This document shows positions 1 to 8,937 of a stretch of DNA of 64,000 nt, in pieces. This stretch comes from Crocinitomicaceae bacterium (GTDB lineage Bacteria > Bacteroidota > Bacteroidia > Flavobacteriales_D > Crocinitomicaceae). The translations under genes were made by a program, and so were the position numbers. Each line of letters begins with the position of its first letter. The stretch's first letter is position 1. The notes beneath the pieces were generated by a model. It did not search any database, was not told the DNA's origin, and worked only from the letters and a program-made list of their open reading frames with translations. Location: the NCBI GenBank assembly GCA_022447585.1, contig JAKVAR010000014.1, forward strand, positions 309,130 to 373,129, written 5' to 3'.

Positions 1-2466
1 CCAGAGTTTGGAGCGGCTACACAATTAGAGAAAATTGACATGCTTGATTTTGCAGATTTAGTTGCGATTAACAAGTTTGATAAGAGAGGGTCTTTAGATG
101 CCTTGAGAGATGTGAAGAAACAATATATGCGCAATAATAACTTATGGGATACACCCCAAGATGAGTTGCCAGTTTTCGGAACAATTGCATCTCAGTTCAA
201 TGATCCAGGAATGAATACGCTATACAAAGCGATAATTGACAAGGTTGTTGAAAAAACGGGGGCTGAACTTAAATCGAACTTCGAGATTTCAGAAGAAATG
301 AGCGAGAAGATTTTCGTTATTCCACCGAATAGAACAAGGTATTTATCTGAAATTTCAGAAAGTAATAGGTCGTACGATGTAAAGGCAAGTGCACAGCAAG
401 CTGTTGCGCAAAAGTTATATGGTATTTTTAAAACCATTGAAACTGTTATTGGTCGTATTCCTGAATTGGATAAGTCTGGAATTACTTCGGATTCACTTCT
501 TGAAGTAAAAGAGTCAGATCAAGACTTTCTTAAATTATTACTTGCCCAGTTTGATAGAGTGAAAATGGATTTAGACCCATATAACTGGGAAGTAATTACA
601 GGTTGGGCTGAGAAAGTAGATAAGTACAAGAAGCCTGTTTATTCCTTTAAAGTAAGAGATAAGGAAATTAAGATTCAAACACATTCTGAATCACTTTCTC
701 ATACACAGATTCCAAAGGTGTCTTTACCGAAGTATTCTGCTTGGGGGGATATTTTAGGATGGTGTTTGCAAGAAAATGTACCGGGTGAATTTCCTTTCGC
801 ATCAGGGCTTTACCCTTTTAAACGAACTGGTGAAGATCCTTCAAGAATGTTTGCAGGAGAAGGAGGTCCAGAGCGAACGAATAAACGTTTTCATTATGTG
901 AGTGCTGGTATGCCAGCTGCTCGTTTATCAACTGCATTTGATTCAGTAACATTATACGGAAATGATCCGGATTTAAGACCTGATATCTATGGTAAAATTG
1001 GTAATGCTGGTGTTTCTATTTGTTGTTTGGATGATGCCAAGAAATTATATTCTGGTTTCGATTTAGCACATCCAATGACGTCAGTATCGATGACTATTAA
1101 TGGTCCTGCGCCAATGTTATTAGGCTTTTTCATGAATGCAGCTATTGATCAGCAATGTGAAAAATATATAAAAGAGAAAGGATTAGAAAGTGAGGTTACT
1201 GCGAAGATTAATGCAATATACAAGGAGAAAGGAATTTCTCGTCCAGAATACCAAGGTAATTTACCAGAAGGGAATGATGGTTTAGGTTTATTTTTGCTTG
1301 GAGTAACAGGGGATCAAGTTTTACCTGCCGATGTCTATCAAGAGATTAAGACGTATACATTGAGTTCAGTTCGTGGAACGGTACAGGCAGATATATTAAA
1401 AGAAGATCAAGCTCAAAATACATGTATTTTCTCTACGGAGTTTGCATTGCGATTAATGGGAGATGTGCAAGAATACTTTATTGAGAAAAATGTTCGTAAT
1501 TTCTATTCAGTTTCTATCTCTGGATACCATATCGCGGAAGCTGGAGCTAACCCAGTAACTCAATTAGCATTGACATTAGCAAATGGTTTTACATATGTTG
1601 AGTATTACTTGAGTAGAGGGATGGATATTAATAAGTTTGGCCCTAATCTTTCTTTTTTCTTCTCAAATGGAATTGATGCTGAGTATGCCGTTATTGGTCG
1701 CGTTGCGCGTAAGATATGGGCGAAAGCAATGAAGGAGAAGTATGGTGCGAATTCAAGAGCTCAAATGTTGAAATATCATATTCAAACTTCGGGACGTTCT
1801 TTGCATGCCCAAGAAATCGACTTTAATGATATTCGTACCACACTTCAAGCACTTTATGCAATTTATGATAATTGTAATTCATTGCATACGAATGCATATG
1901 ATGAAGCAATTACAACACCAACTGAGGCTTCTGTTCGAAGGGCAATGGCAATTCAATTGATCATTAATAAAGAGTTAGGGTTAACTGCAAACGAAAATCC
2001 GATTCAAGGTTCTTTTATCATTGAAGAATTAACTGACCTTGTTGAAGAGGCAGTTTTAATGGAGTTTGATAGAATCACTGAGCGTGGAGGTGTTCTTGGT
2101 GCAATGGAGACAATGTACCAGCGTTCTAAAATTCAAGAGGAGTCTTTATACTATGAAACGCTAAAGCATAATGGTGATTTCCCAATTATCGGTGTAAATA
2201 CGTTCTTAAGTAAAGATGGTTCTCCAACGGTTACGCCTGATGAGGTAATCAGAGCAACTGAAGAGGAGAAGCAATATCAAATTGGTATGCTTGATGAATT
2301 GCATAAAATGCATGATACAACTGCTATGCTGAAAGACCTGCAGACTGCAGCCGTAAATAATGAAAATATCTTTGAGAAATTAATGGATGTATGTAAAGTA
2401 GCGTCTTTAGGCCAAGTTACGTCTGCTCTTTTTGAAGTTGGAGGACAGTATAGAAGAAATATGTAA
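1..2466 (+). CDS. icmF: Fused isobutyryl-CoA mutase, 5' end outside the window
   Basis: Adenosylcobalamin-dependent carbon-skeleton mutase with its own G-protein chaperone domain, interconverting isobutyryl-CoA and n-butyryl-CoA. The frame is open from base 1 with no start, so the gene is cut by the window edge: 821 residues are visible, and the family usually runs to about 1,050-1,150. The missing part would be the B12-binding domain and most of the G domain. The first visible block still has the G4 motif NKFD (visible residues 24-27). The rest is the mutase barrel, with [12 protein letters not shown] and [16 protein letters not shown] domain and mutase in one chain point to IcmF rather than classical methylmalonyl-CoA mutase; the substrate is inferred from the family. 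Confidence 0.88.
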   Translation, partial: PEFGAATQLEKIDMLDFADLVAINKFDKRGSLDALRDVKKQYMRNNNLWDTPQDELPVFGTIASQFNDPGMNTLYKAIIDKVVEKTGAELKSNFEISEEMSEKIFVIPPNRTRYLSEISESNRSYDVKASAQQAVAQKLYGIFKTIETVIGRIPELDKSGITSDSLLEVKESDQDFLKLLLAQFDRVKMDLDPYNWEVITGWAEKVDKYKKPVYSFKVRDKEIKIQTHSESLSHTQIPKVSLPKYSAWGDILGWCLQENVPGEFPFASGLYPFKRTGEDPSRMFAGEGGPERTNKRFHYVSAGMPAARLSTAFDSVTLYGNDPDLRPDIYGKIGNAGVSICCLDDAKKLYSGFDLAHPMTSVSMTINGPAPMLLGFFMNAAIDQQCEKYIKEKGLESEVTAKINAIYKEKGISRPEYQGNLPEGNDGLGLFLLGVTGDQVLPADVYQEIKTYTLSSVRGTVQADILKEDQAQNTCIFSTEFALRLMGDVQEYFIEKNVRNFYSVSISGYHIAEAGANPVTQLALTLANGFTYVEYYLSRGMDINKFGPNLSFFFSNGIDAEYAVIGRVARKIWAKAMKEKYGANSRAQMLKYHIQTSGRSLHAQEIDFNDIRTTLQALYAIYDNCNSLHTNAYDEAITTPTEASVRRAMAIQLIINKELGLTANENPIQGSFIIEELTDLVEEAVLMEFDRITERGGVLGAMETMYQRSKIQEESLYYETLKHNGDFPIIGVNTFLSKDGSPTVTPDEVIRATEEEKQYQIGMLDELHKMHDTTAMLKDLQTAAVNNENIFEKLMDVCKVASLGQVTSALFEVGGQYRRNM

Positions 2467-2628
2467 GCTCAGTTATTAACTATTGAAAGCCTCGAGAGTG
2501 AATTTTTCTGAGGATTTGTTTTTGCATTAGCTGTTGTTAAAAAAATGTATGATCCTTGTTCACAAATATGCTCGTCAAATGAGGTGATTATTTTAGCGTA
2601 TCCTTATATTGTGACCAACTAAAATAGT

Positions 2629-3267
2629 ATGAAACTAACTCTACTTACAATCTTTTTATGCGCAGTGCATTTATGCTTAGCTCAGTCTCATGCTGAAGTT
2701 GTAGCAAAAATTAACTCTATTGAAGAAGCACGAAATTTTGCGTCAAAACATCGTGATGTTAATGTAACCATTGTAGATGCCGAAAATGATGTTTTTCTGT
2801 TTGACAAAATTGATACTTCAGACATGCATTCCTATGTAGGGAAAGTTGAAACCATGTACCGAAGAAGTACAAAGTTTTTAAAGGATACTGTAGTTCATAT
2901 CTCAAAAGTACAGTTTGTCCGTTTTAATTCAGACTTGATTTCAATTGAACAAGCGGAACTTCAGGCTGAAGAAATAATAAAAGATCATAAATCTGGAATG
3001 TCATACTTGAACATAAGGAAGAAATATCAGTCTTCTCAGGTTTTATTTAGTGGTGGGCCAAAATTAGATGCAGATTTGAAAGGTGAATTTGATTCTGATT
3101 TTCAGTCAAGACCTTTAAATGAGATGTTTCTTGCGAACTCTTCAAATAATCCAGATTATCCTACAATCGCTCTAGTTAGAGTTAAGTCACATAGTGTTCC
3201 TGCTTTTATTGCCATTTCGTACAATGAAATGGGAGGTCGATATTCTGGTCATTTTATTAATGATTAA
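2629..3267 (+). CDS. Secreted protein, possible degenerate parvulin-like domain
   Basis: A 212-residue protein with a clear signal peptide (about residues 1-18, ending LCLAQ), so probably periplasmic. I do not recognise a named family. Residues about 92-190 have the layout of a PpiC/parvulin prolyl isomerase: a strand, then EQAELQAEEIIKDHKSGMS (helix, then G-x-S), a GGPKL turn and a late IALVRVKSH strand. The usual catalytic His in the first strand (V-x-H-I-L) is not there, since that strand reads ISKVQFVRF. It stands alone, with about 160 bases of plain intergenic DNA upstream. The domain reading is inference. Confidence 0.6.
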   Translation: MKLTLLTIFLCAVHLCLAQSHAEVVAKINSIEEARNFASKHRDVNVTIVDAENDVFLFDKIDTSDMHSYVGKVETMYRRSTKFLKDTVVHISKVQFVRFNSDLISIEQAELQAEEIIKDHKSGMSYLNIRKKYQSSQVLFSGGPKLDADLKGEFDSDFQSRPLNEMFLANSSNNPDYPTIALVRVKSHSVPAFIAISYNEMGGRYSGHFIND

Positions 3268-3360
3268 TTTCCTCGTGTCTTATCATTTCGTTTTTCGGGA
3301 AGAAGTAAAATGTACTTCCAATAAAAACGGTTTAAAACTAATTGAGGAGGGTTTATGATG

Positions 3361-3978
3361 TTAAATCAATATAAGCGTAAATAATACGATAATTGAGCCT
3401 ATTATCAGTGATACTATACCAAGTGTGATCCCGATCATTGCCTTTCTCGTAGTTCCTTCATATCGATTTGGATATTTTTTATAAAGTTTAATAGCAATTC
3501 CTCCCATAATCATAGCTAGAATTGAGAAGATCCAACCAAAAACAGGAATGAAAGACAATCCTCCCATAATTACAGCAGCTTTTGAAAATTTGTTATTTTC
3601 TTTTTCAATATCTTGTGTTTTATTATCCGAGTTTAATTCTTGAATAGTATTTAATTCTGAAAATATTTTATTTTTTGAAATATTCAGTTTGCTTCTCAAA
3701 GAACTAGAGTTTTCTTTTTGTTCAGTAGGAGTCACTTTAGATTTAGTTGTTTTGTTCTCAATTATTCTTGATTCTAACGCAAGGCGAGTTAAACTGTCTG
3801 TGTTTTGAATTGTTTTCTGATCCTTATGAATTGTTACTTTCTTTTCGTTAATTTGTCTAGAGGTTAAAACATTCTTGTTTTTTGTTTCAACTTTACTATA
3901 CTGTAGTTTCCCATAATTTGAAGTTGCACAAGATGATAATATTAATACTACTGTCGCAATAGAGATAGATAATTTCAT
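3361..3978 (-). CDS. Lipoprotein with C-terminal DUF4190-like membrane segments
   Basis: About 205 residues. I chose the ATG at 3978 because it gives a lipoprotein signal (MKLSISIATVVLILSSCATS, lipobox LSSC). The frame stays open upstream to a TTG, which would put 31 implausible residues before the signal. The middle is Lys/Asn/Ser-rich and looks disordered. The last 70 residues form two hydrophobic stretches around a short loop (GGIAIKLYKKYPNRYEG), the pattern of DUF4190 proteins. The function is unknown. It converges on the gene before it and diverges from the hexosaminidase. Confidence 0.65.
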   Translation of the reverse strand: MKLSISIATVVLILSSCATSNYGKLQYSKVETKNKNVLTSRQINEKKVTIHKDQKTIQNTDSLTRLALESRIIENKTTKSKVTPTEQKENSSSLRSKLNISKNKIFSELNTIQELNSDNKTQDIEKENNKFSKAAVIMGGLSFIPVFGWIFSILAMIMGGIAIKLYKKYPNRYEGTTRKAMIGITLGIVSLIIGSIIVLFTLILI

Positions 3979-4126
3979 AATTTTTAATTTATAGACCAAA
4001 TTTACGTCAATACCTCTCTTCACGATTACGGAATTATACTTGTTTAAGATTTTCATTTGCGATATTCGCAATTATTAGTTTGCTGACTTTAATTGACATT
4101 TCTATGAAGTTTTAGGGGGAAGATGT

Positions 4127-4134
4127 TATCTTCA
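4127..4134 (+). promoter_or_regulatory. Putative -7 box, nearly leaderless start
   Basis: TATCTTCA matches the Bacteroidota -7 consensus TAnnTTTG except at two positions and lies only 4 bases before the ATG at 4139. Transcription would then start at or next to the start codon. See the separate finding on this pattern. Confidence 0.4.
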
Positions 4135-4138
4135 AAAT

Positions 4139-6403
4139 ATGAAGGCAATAATATTTTTTATCGTAATTAGTAGCGTATTCACCAATTGGGGGCAACAGGT
4201 TTGTCCAGTTATTCCAACGCCTCAAGTTTATAAGGTCATTGATGGTGAACTATTTGTTGCAGAAGGAATTTCAATAGATAGATCTACATTGCCAGATGCG
4301 TCCTTCGATTTTCTAAAGATGGAATTGGTAAACCTGTTCTCGATTAATCTTGATACAAATGAGAATTATCCAAAAATAATTTTTAATGAATTGAGAAATG
4401 TTCCAACTGATTATTATTCTATTAATGTGAACAAGAATATTCGAATTGGTTATAGTTCTCAAGCGAGTCAATTTTATGCCATTAATTCGCTTTTACAGCT
4501 AGTTCAAGGTGGTGAAGATAATTGGTACATCAAAAGATTAAGTATTAGTGACTCGCCAAAGTTTCAATGGCGCGGTTTACATTTAGATGTGAGTCGTCAC
4601 TTCTTTAGTGTTGATGAAATTAAGAAATTCATTGATGACATGGCTTTGTATAAATTCAATACCTTTCATTGGCACTTAACCGATGATCAAGGCTGGAGAA
4701 TAGAGATAAAGAAGTATCCAAAGCTTACCGAAATTGGAGCTTATAGAGATAGCACAATCATAGGCCATTATAGTCGATCGCCTAGAGAATACAAGGTAGA
4801 AAAGTATGGCGGGTTTTATTCTCAAGAAGAAGTTAAAGAAATTGTAGCGTATGCTAAATCGAAATATATAAAAGTGGTCCCTGAGATTGAAATGCCTGGA
4901 CATAGTAGAGCTGCTCTTTCAGCATATCCAGAATTATCATGTAACGGATTGCAACAAGAAGTGCCAGGAGTTTGGGGAATATTTGATGATATCTATTGTT
5001 CTAAAGATGAAACTATTCAATTTATGAAAGACGTTTTAGATGAGGTTCTGGAGCTTTTTCCTTCAGATTATATCCATATTGGAGGTGATGAAGCTCCTAA
5101 GATTCGTTGGAAATCATGTTCTGATTGTCAAAATTTAATTAAACAGAAGGGGCTAAAAGATGAGCATGAACTCCAAAGTTATTTTATTAGGAGAATGGAT
5201 GAATACTTGTCTCAAAAAGGAAGAAAATTAATTGGTTGGGACGAAATTCTTGAAGGTGGACTTTCTCCTAATGCAACGGTTATGTCCTGGCGTGGAGATA
5301 AAGGTGGTAAGGAGGCGGCTTCACAAGGGCATTATGTTGTAATGTCTCCCAATACGCATTGTTATTTCGATTACTATCAAAGTAGCCACTCAGATGAACC
5401 TCTGGCTATTGGTGGTTTTTTGCCTCTGGAGAAAGTATACGAATTTAGTCCTATACCTGAAGGGATGAATGATGATGATGCTAACTATATTCTTGGTGGG
5501 CAGGCAAATATATGGACAGAATATATGGAGTCAATGGATCATGTGGAGTATATGATATATCCAAGGGCATTGGCCCTAATTCAAAGTTTGTGGTGTTTTG
5601 AAAAACCAAGTTATGAGGTTTTTTTAGAGGTTTATTTATCTAAGCATCAAGATTATTTGAAAAAGCATAATGTAAAGTTTGCTAATTCAATTCATTTTCC
5701 ACATCTTAAAATTGAAAGAACGAAGGATGGATTGAATATCAGTTTTCATGGAGCATATGATAATTCTAAATTTCAAATAAGTCAGTCTAATTCAAATGAA
5801 AAATTTGTTTTTGAGAAACAAGTTGTGGGAAGCGGTGATTTAATTTTTTTAGCTAGGGGAGGTTTTGAGGAAAGGAAAGTATTGAATTTAAGGGTTAAGT
5901 CTTTAGAAAGTGGAGTGGAGGTAAATTATACGTTTTTATTATCCAATCTGCTAGGCTTAAATATTGATTTAGTGACACCACCGCATGTGAAATACAACAA
6001 TAATGGCAGTTTGAATTTAGTTGATGGTATTCTAGGGAGTAAGCCATGGAAAGGAAGCGATTGGCTCGGTTTTAATGTGCCAAATATAGAATTTGTCATC
6101 GACCTAGAAAAGAAGAGAAAAATAAATGGTTTGCGTTTAGGTTACCTAGAAGATAATGGCTCTTGGATCTATCTTCCTGAAAATGTTCAGGTTGAAAAAT
6201 CTAAGGATGGTATTAAATGGAAGAAAGCTTCAGTGTATAAGATTGAGGAATTAAATTCTGAATTTGATTTGAGAAGAGTGCCTTACAAAACAAGATCTAG
6301 ATTTATCCGAGTTACCACAATATCAATGGATATTATACCAGAAGGTTTAGATGGAGGTGGTCATATTCCATGGACTTTTATTAATGAAGTTGAATTATAT
6401 TAA
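4139..6403 (+). CDS. Beta-N-acetylhexosaminidase, GH20 family
   Basis: Releases terminal N-acetylglucosamine or N-acetylgalactosamine from glycans. The 754-residue protein starts with a signal peptide and is exported. The order is: a GH20b-type N-terminal domain (about 20-135); the catalytic barrel (about 140-500) with WRGLHLDVSRHFF, FHWHLTDDQGWR and the catalytic Asp-Glu pair D317-E318 in IHIGGDEAPK; and a C-terminal discoidin-like (F5/8 type C) domain (about 610-754), which probably binds sugar. Retaining GH20 enzymes use the substrate's N-acetyl group as nucleophile. The cutC gene follows after 4 bases, so the two are probably co-transcribed. Confidence 0.9.
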   Translation: MKAIIFFIVISSVFTNWGQQVCPVIPTPQVYKVIDGELFVAEGISIDRSTLPDASFDFLKMELVNLFSINLDTNENYPKIIFNELRNVPTDYYSINVNKNIRIGYSSQASQFYAINSLLQLVQGGEDNWYIKRLSISDSPKFQWRGLHLDVSRHFFSVDEIKKFIDDMALYKFNTFHWHLTDDQGWRIEIKKYPKLTEIGAYRDSTIIGHYSRSPREYKVEKYGGFYSQEEVKEIVAYAKSKYIKVVPEIEMPGHSRAALSAYPELSCNGLQQEVPGVWGIFDDIYCSKDETIQFMKDVLDEVLELFPSDYIHIGGDEAPKIRWKSCSDCQNLIKQKGLKDEHELQSYFIRRMDEYLSQKGRKLIGWDEILEGGLSPNATVMSWRGDKGGKEAASQGHYVVMSPNTHCYFDYYQSSHSDEPLAIGGFLPLEKVYEFSPIPEGMNDDDANYILGGQANIWTEYMESMDHVEYMIYPRALALIQSLWCFEKPSYEVFLEVYLSKHQDYLKKHNVKFANSIHFPHLKIERTKDGLNISFHGAYDNSKFQISQSNSNEKFVFEKQVVGSGDLIFLARGGFEERKVLNLRVKSLESGVEVNYTFLLSNLLGLNIDLVTPPHVKYNNNGSLNLVDGILGSKPWKGSDWLGFNVPNIEFVIDLEKKRKINGLRLGYLEDNGSWIYLPENVQVEKSKDGIKWKKASVYKIEELNSEFDLRRVPYKTRSRFIRVTTISMDIIPEGLDGGGHIPWTFINEVELY

Positions 6404-6407
6404 AGCT

Positions 6408-7106
6408 ATGAAATTAGAGTTGTGTGCAGCTTCGATCGAAGCTATACAGGTTGCGAAAGAGTTAAGATTTGATCGAATCGAATTGTGTCAAAGTCTAGAG
6501 CAAGGAGGAATTACTCCATCACCTGGATTGATAGATTATGCAGTCGCTTCTGGTGTTGAAACGCATGTTTTAATTCGGCCAAGACCGGGTGGTTTTTTAT
6601 ATACTCGAGATGAAATCGAAATCATTCTTCGCGATATATGGGAGTGTAAAGAGCTTGGAGCTCATGGAGTAGTGGTTGGTTGTCTAAATAAATATGGCGA
6701 AATCAATAAGGAAGTTTTAACCCTTATGATGAACAAAGCGGGTGATCTTGATGTGACTTTTCACCGTGCATTTGATGATACGGTAAATTATAAGAGGTCG
6801 TTGGATGTGTTAATTGATTGTGGAGTGAAACGGGTGCTTTCTTCAGGCTTAGGTTCTAATGTGGAGTTAGGTATGATTAATTTGAAAGAGATGAAGGAAC
6901 ATGCAAATGGGCGAATTGAAATAATGCCCGGGGGAGGAGTTAATTTGAATAACATTGCTCGCATTGCGAAAGAGGTTAAGCCAGACGCAATTCATTTTTC
7001 GGGAACAAAAAAATACGTATTGGACAAAAATTCAATGTTTTCCGAAACAGTTCTAAAAATAGATAAAGATAAAGTCGCTCGTCTTCAGAAGGTTGTTTTA
7101 GCTTAA
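6408..7106 (+). CDS. cutC: CutC family protein
   Basis: A TIM-barrel protein of 232 residues, the usual size for CutC, a cytosolic family once linked to copper homeostasis; the molecular role remains uncertain. Family motifs include ELCAASIEAIQVA at the N-terminus, RIELCQSLEQGG, HVLIRPRPGGFLY, VTFHRAFDD and IEIMPGGGVN. The frame opens further upstream inside the hexosaminidase gene, but the ATG at 6408 gives the normal family N-terminus (MKLELCAAS). Its stop codon overlaps the stop of the convergent nucleoside phosphorylase by 4 bases. Confidence 0.88.
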   Translation: MKLELCAASIEAIQVAKELRFDRIELCQSLEQGGITPSPGLIDYAVASGVETHVLIRPRPGGFLYTRDEIEIILRDIWECKELGAHGVVVGCLNKYGEINKEVLTLMMNKAGDLDVTFHRAFDDTVNYKRSLDVLIDCGVKRVLSSGLGSNVELGMINLKEMKEHANGRIEIMPGGGVNLNNIARIAKEVKPDAIHFSGTKKYVLDKNSMFSETVLKIDKDKVARLQKVVLA

Positions 7107-7966
7107 ATACGATCTAAAACATATTCAATTAATTTGATCATATCGTTTTTGTATCCAGCAGAAAACTCTTCTTTGGGGCGGTTGGCTATTCCTAGACAAA
7201 TCGTTGCGCAATTGTGACCTAAAGCCTTGCCTAGGGCAAACAGGGCAGAGCTTTCCATTTCAAAGTTGATAATTCGATTTTTTCCAGAACGAAAAGCTGT
7301 TAGCTCGTCATTAATACGCGCAACTTTATTCTTTAGCCTCAATTGTCTTCCCTGGGGCCCATAAAATCCACTTGAGGTAACTGTGATACCACTAATAGTT
7401 TGGTCTGATTTAAGTCTATTAGTAAGTGATTCTGAAGCTTCTGTCAGGTATGGTTTAACTAATTCTGGTAAGTTAACTTGATTTAGTATTTCATTTTTTA
7501 GAGCTTCTTCTTGATCTGAGAAGTTAATATCGTAAAAATGAGCTACGTTGTCTAAACCAAAAGCATGCGATGATAGAATATACGAATGAACAGGTACTTC
7601 AGCTTGTAGTATTCCGCAAGTTCCAATTCTAACCATATCAAGTTGTTTCACCTGCTCATTGTCCTTTCGATCTTTGAGATTAATATTTACCAAAGCATCT
7701 AGTTCACTAATGGTAATATCGATATTGTCTGTTCCAATTCCTGTGGAAAGTGCACTGATCCTTTTTCCCTGGTACATACCTGTTTTACATACAAATTCTC
7801 TATGTTGAGATGAATGTTCAACAGAGTCGAAAAGCGAAGCTACTAGGTTAACTCTATCCTGATCTCCAACAAGAATAACTTTGTCGGCAATATTTTCAGG
7901 AAGAAAACCTAAATGATATACTTGACCTTTGTTATCAAGAACTAATTCTGTCGCTGGGTATTGCAT
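7103..7966 (-). CDS. Nucleoside phosphorylase, uridine phosphorylase-like
   Basis: A 287-residue PNP/UDP-family phosphorylase that cleaves a nucleoside with phosphate to base and ribose-1-phosphate in salvage. The sequence shows the phosphate-binding VGDQDRV near residue 33, GIGTDNIDI, the RIGTCG loop (about 114-119) and NFEMESSALFALG near the C-terminus, where the Glu contacts the ribose. Similarity is closer to uridine phosphorylase than to PNP; the exact base preference cannot be read from sequence. The tail overlaps the end of cutC by 4 bases, leaving no room for a separate terminator. Confidence 0.82.
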   Translation of the reverse strand: MQYPATELVLDNKGQVYHLGFLPENIADKVILVGDQDRVNLVASLFDSVEHSSQHREFVCKTGMYQGKRISALSTGIGTDNIDITISELDALVNINLKDRKDNEQVKQLDMVRIGTCGILQAEVPVHSYILSSHAFGLDNVAHFYDINFSDQEEALKNEILNQVNLPELVKPYLTEASESLTNRLKSDQTISGITVTSSGFYGPQGRQLRLKNKVARINDELTAFRSGKNRIINFEMESSALFALGKALGHNCATICLGIANRPKEEFSAGYKNDMIKLIEYVLDRI

Positions 7967-8012
7967 GTAAATTAATTTGACTTATTGTAAAAATAGCTTT
8001 TTAGTTCAACAT

Positions 8013-8041
8013 AAAAAAAGCGCTACCTAAAAGATAGCGCT
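8013..8041 (-). terminator. Rho-independent terminator for the DUF4197 gene
   Basis: A 7-bp perfect stem (8019-8025 with 8035-8041, AGCGCTA/TAGCGCT) is followed on the minus strand by seven T residues. It lies 26 bases past the stop of the gene at 8067-8813. Confidence 0.8.
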
Positions 8042-8066
8042 ATATTTGTTCATTAATAGACGCAAT

Positions 8067-8813
8067 TTACATTCCGATGCTCCCGAACACTTTTTGAAGC
8101 AAATCAGTTACACGGGCCATAGGATCTTTTCTAATTTTATTTTCCTCCTGCTTCACCATATGAAATAGTCCATCGATTGCTTTTTCCGTAACATATTGAT
8201 TAAGATCTGGGTTTAATTTTTGCCCACCTGTAAAGGTCATTGCTGAATTATATTTCGTTATAATTGGATTCCAGTAGTTCGTTAATTTAACTTTTGAAAT
8301 TGCCGCTTCTACCTTTGGAGAGAAAGCAGTAACTAGCGCTTGAGTTGTATTGTCTTGTAAAAATTTTGTAGCCGCACCTTCACCACCATTCAAGATGGCA
8401 AAACCATCCTTTATACTCATATTAAGAATTGCATCTTTGAAAATTGGTAAAGCTTCCTTTGTTGCCTCTTCAGCAGCTCTATTGAGAGTAGTTTCAAATT
8501 TTTCAACCTGTCCATCTAAGCCCCAGTCAAGAGCTTTTTCTTTTACCTTTATGGCTTCAGAAGGAAAGGGTAAGGCGATATCACTGTTTTTTAAGAATCC
8601 ATCTGTTACTGATGTTAGGTTAACTGAGTTGGTTATACCTACACTCAATGCTTCCTTAAGGCCAGAAATAACTTCTCCATTGGATAGGGCTGGGGCAGTT
8701 GTGGTTGATCCACCAGTATCTGTTGTCAATATATCCGCAGCTTCTTCAAGCACATCACATGATGTAAATCCAAAAGCGACTAACATTGTAATAGGTATAA
8801 ATAATTTTTTCAT
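8067..8813 (-). CDS. DUF4197 lipoprotein
   Basis: A 248-residue exported lipoprotein (lipobox FTSC at about residues 16-19) with a DUF4197 domain over nearly its whole length: LSNGEVISGLKEALSVG near residue 44, then NYWNPIITKYN and LNQYVTEKAIDGLF. The family is common in Bacteroidota and Proteobacteria and has no known function. A good -7 box, TAAGTTTG at 8831-8838, sits about 17 bases before the start and a strong terminator follows, so this is a single-gene unit. Confidence 0.82.
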   Translation of the reverse strand: MKKLFIPITMLVAFGFTSCDVLEEAADILTTDTGGSTTTAPALSNGEVISGLKEALSVGITNSVNLTSVTDGFLKNSDIALPFPSEAIKVKEKALDWGLDGQVEKFETTLNRAAEEATKEALPIFKDAILNMSIKDGFAILNGGEGAATKFLQDNTTQALVTAFSPKVEAAISKVKLTNYWNPIITKYNSAMTFTGGQKLNPDLNQYVTEKAIDGLFHMVKQEENKIRKDPMARVTDLLQKVFGSIGM

Positions 8814-8830
8814 GTCTATTTTGTTTAGTT

Positions 8831-8838
8831 CAAACTTA
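8831..8838 (-). promoter_or_regulatory. Putative -7 box of the DUF4197 gene
   Basis: TAAGTTTG on the minus strand is an exact match to TAnnTTTG, 17 bases before the start codon. No convincing -33 TTTG was found at the usual distance. Confidence 0.5.
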
Positions 8839-8884
8839 ATAAGTAATTCGTCTTTATTGAGACAAAATCAATGCCAAATTAAAG

Positions 8885-8912
8885 AAAAAAAGGGAGAGCA
8901 AAATGCCCTCCC
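8885..8912 (-). terminator. Terminator after the 910-residue T9SS protein gene
   Basis: Stem 8892-8899 with 8905-8912 (GGGAG/CTCCC core, one mismatch) followed on the minus strand by a run of T. It lies about 25 bases after the stop codon at 8938. Confidence 0.75.
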
Positions 8913-8937
8913 CTTCTTTCAGGTAGTTGTAGTTGTG

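Noticed and set aside
3979..4071. Upstream TTG start for the DUF4190-like lipoprotein
   Set aside because: It would place 31 residues ahead of a perfect lipoprotein signal peptide.
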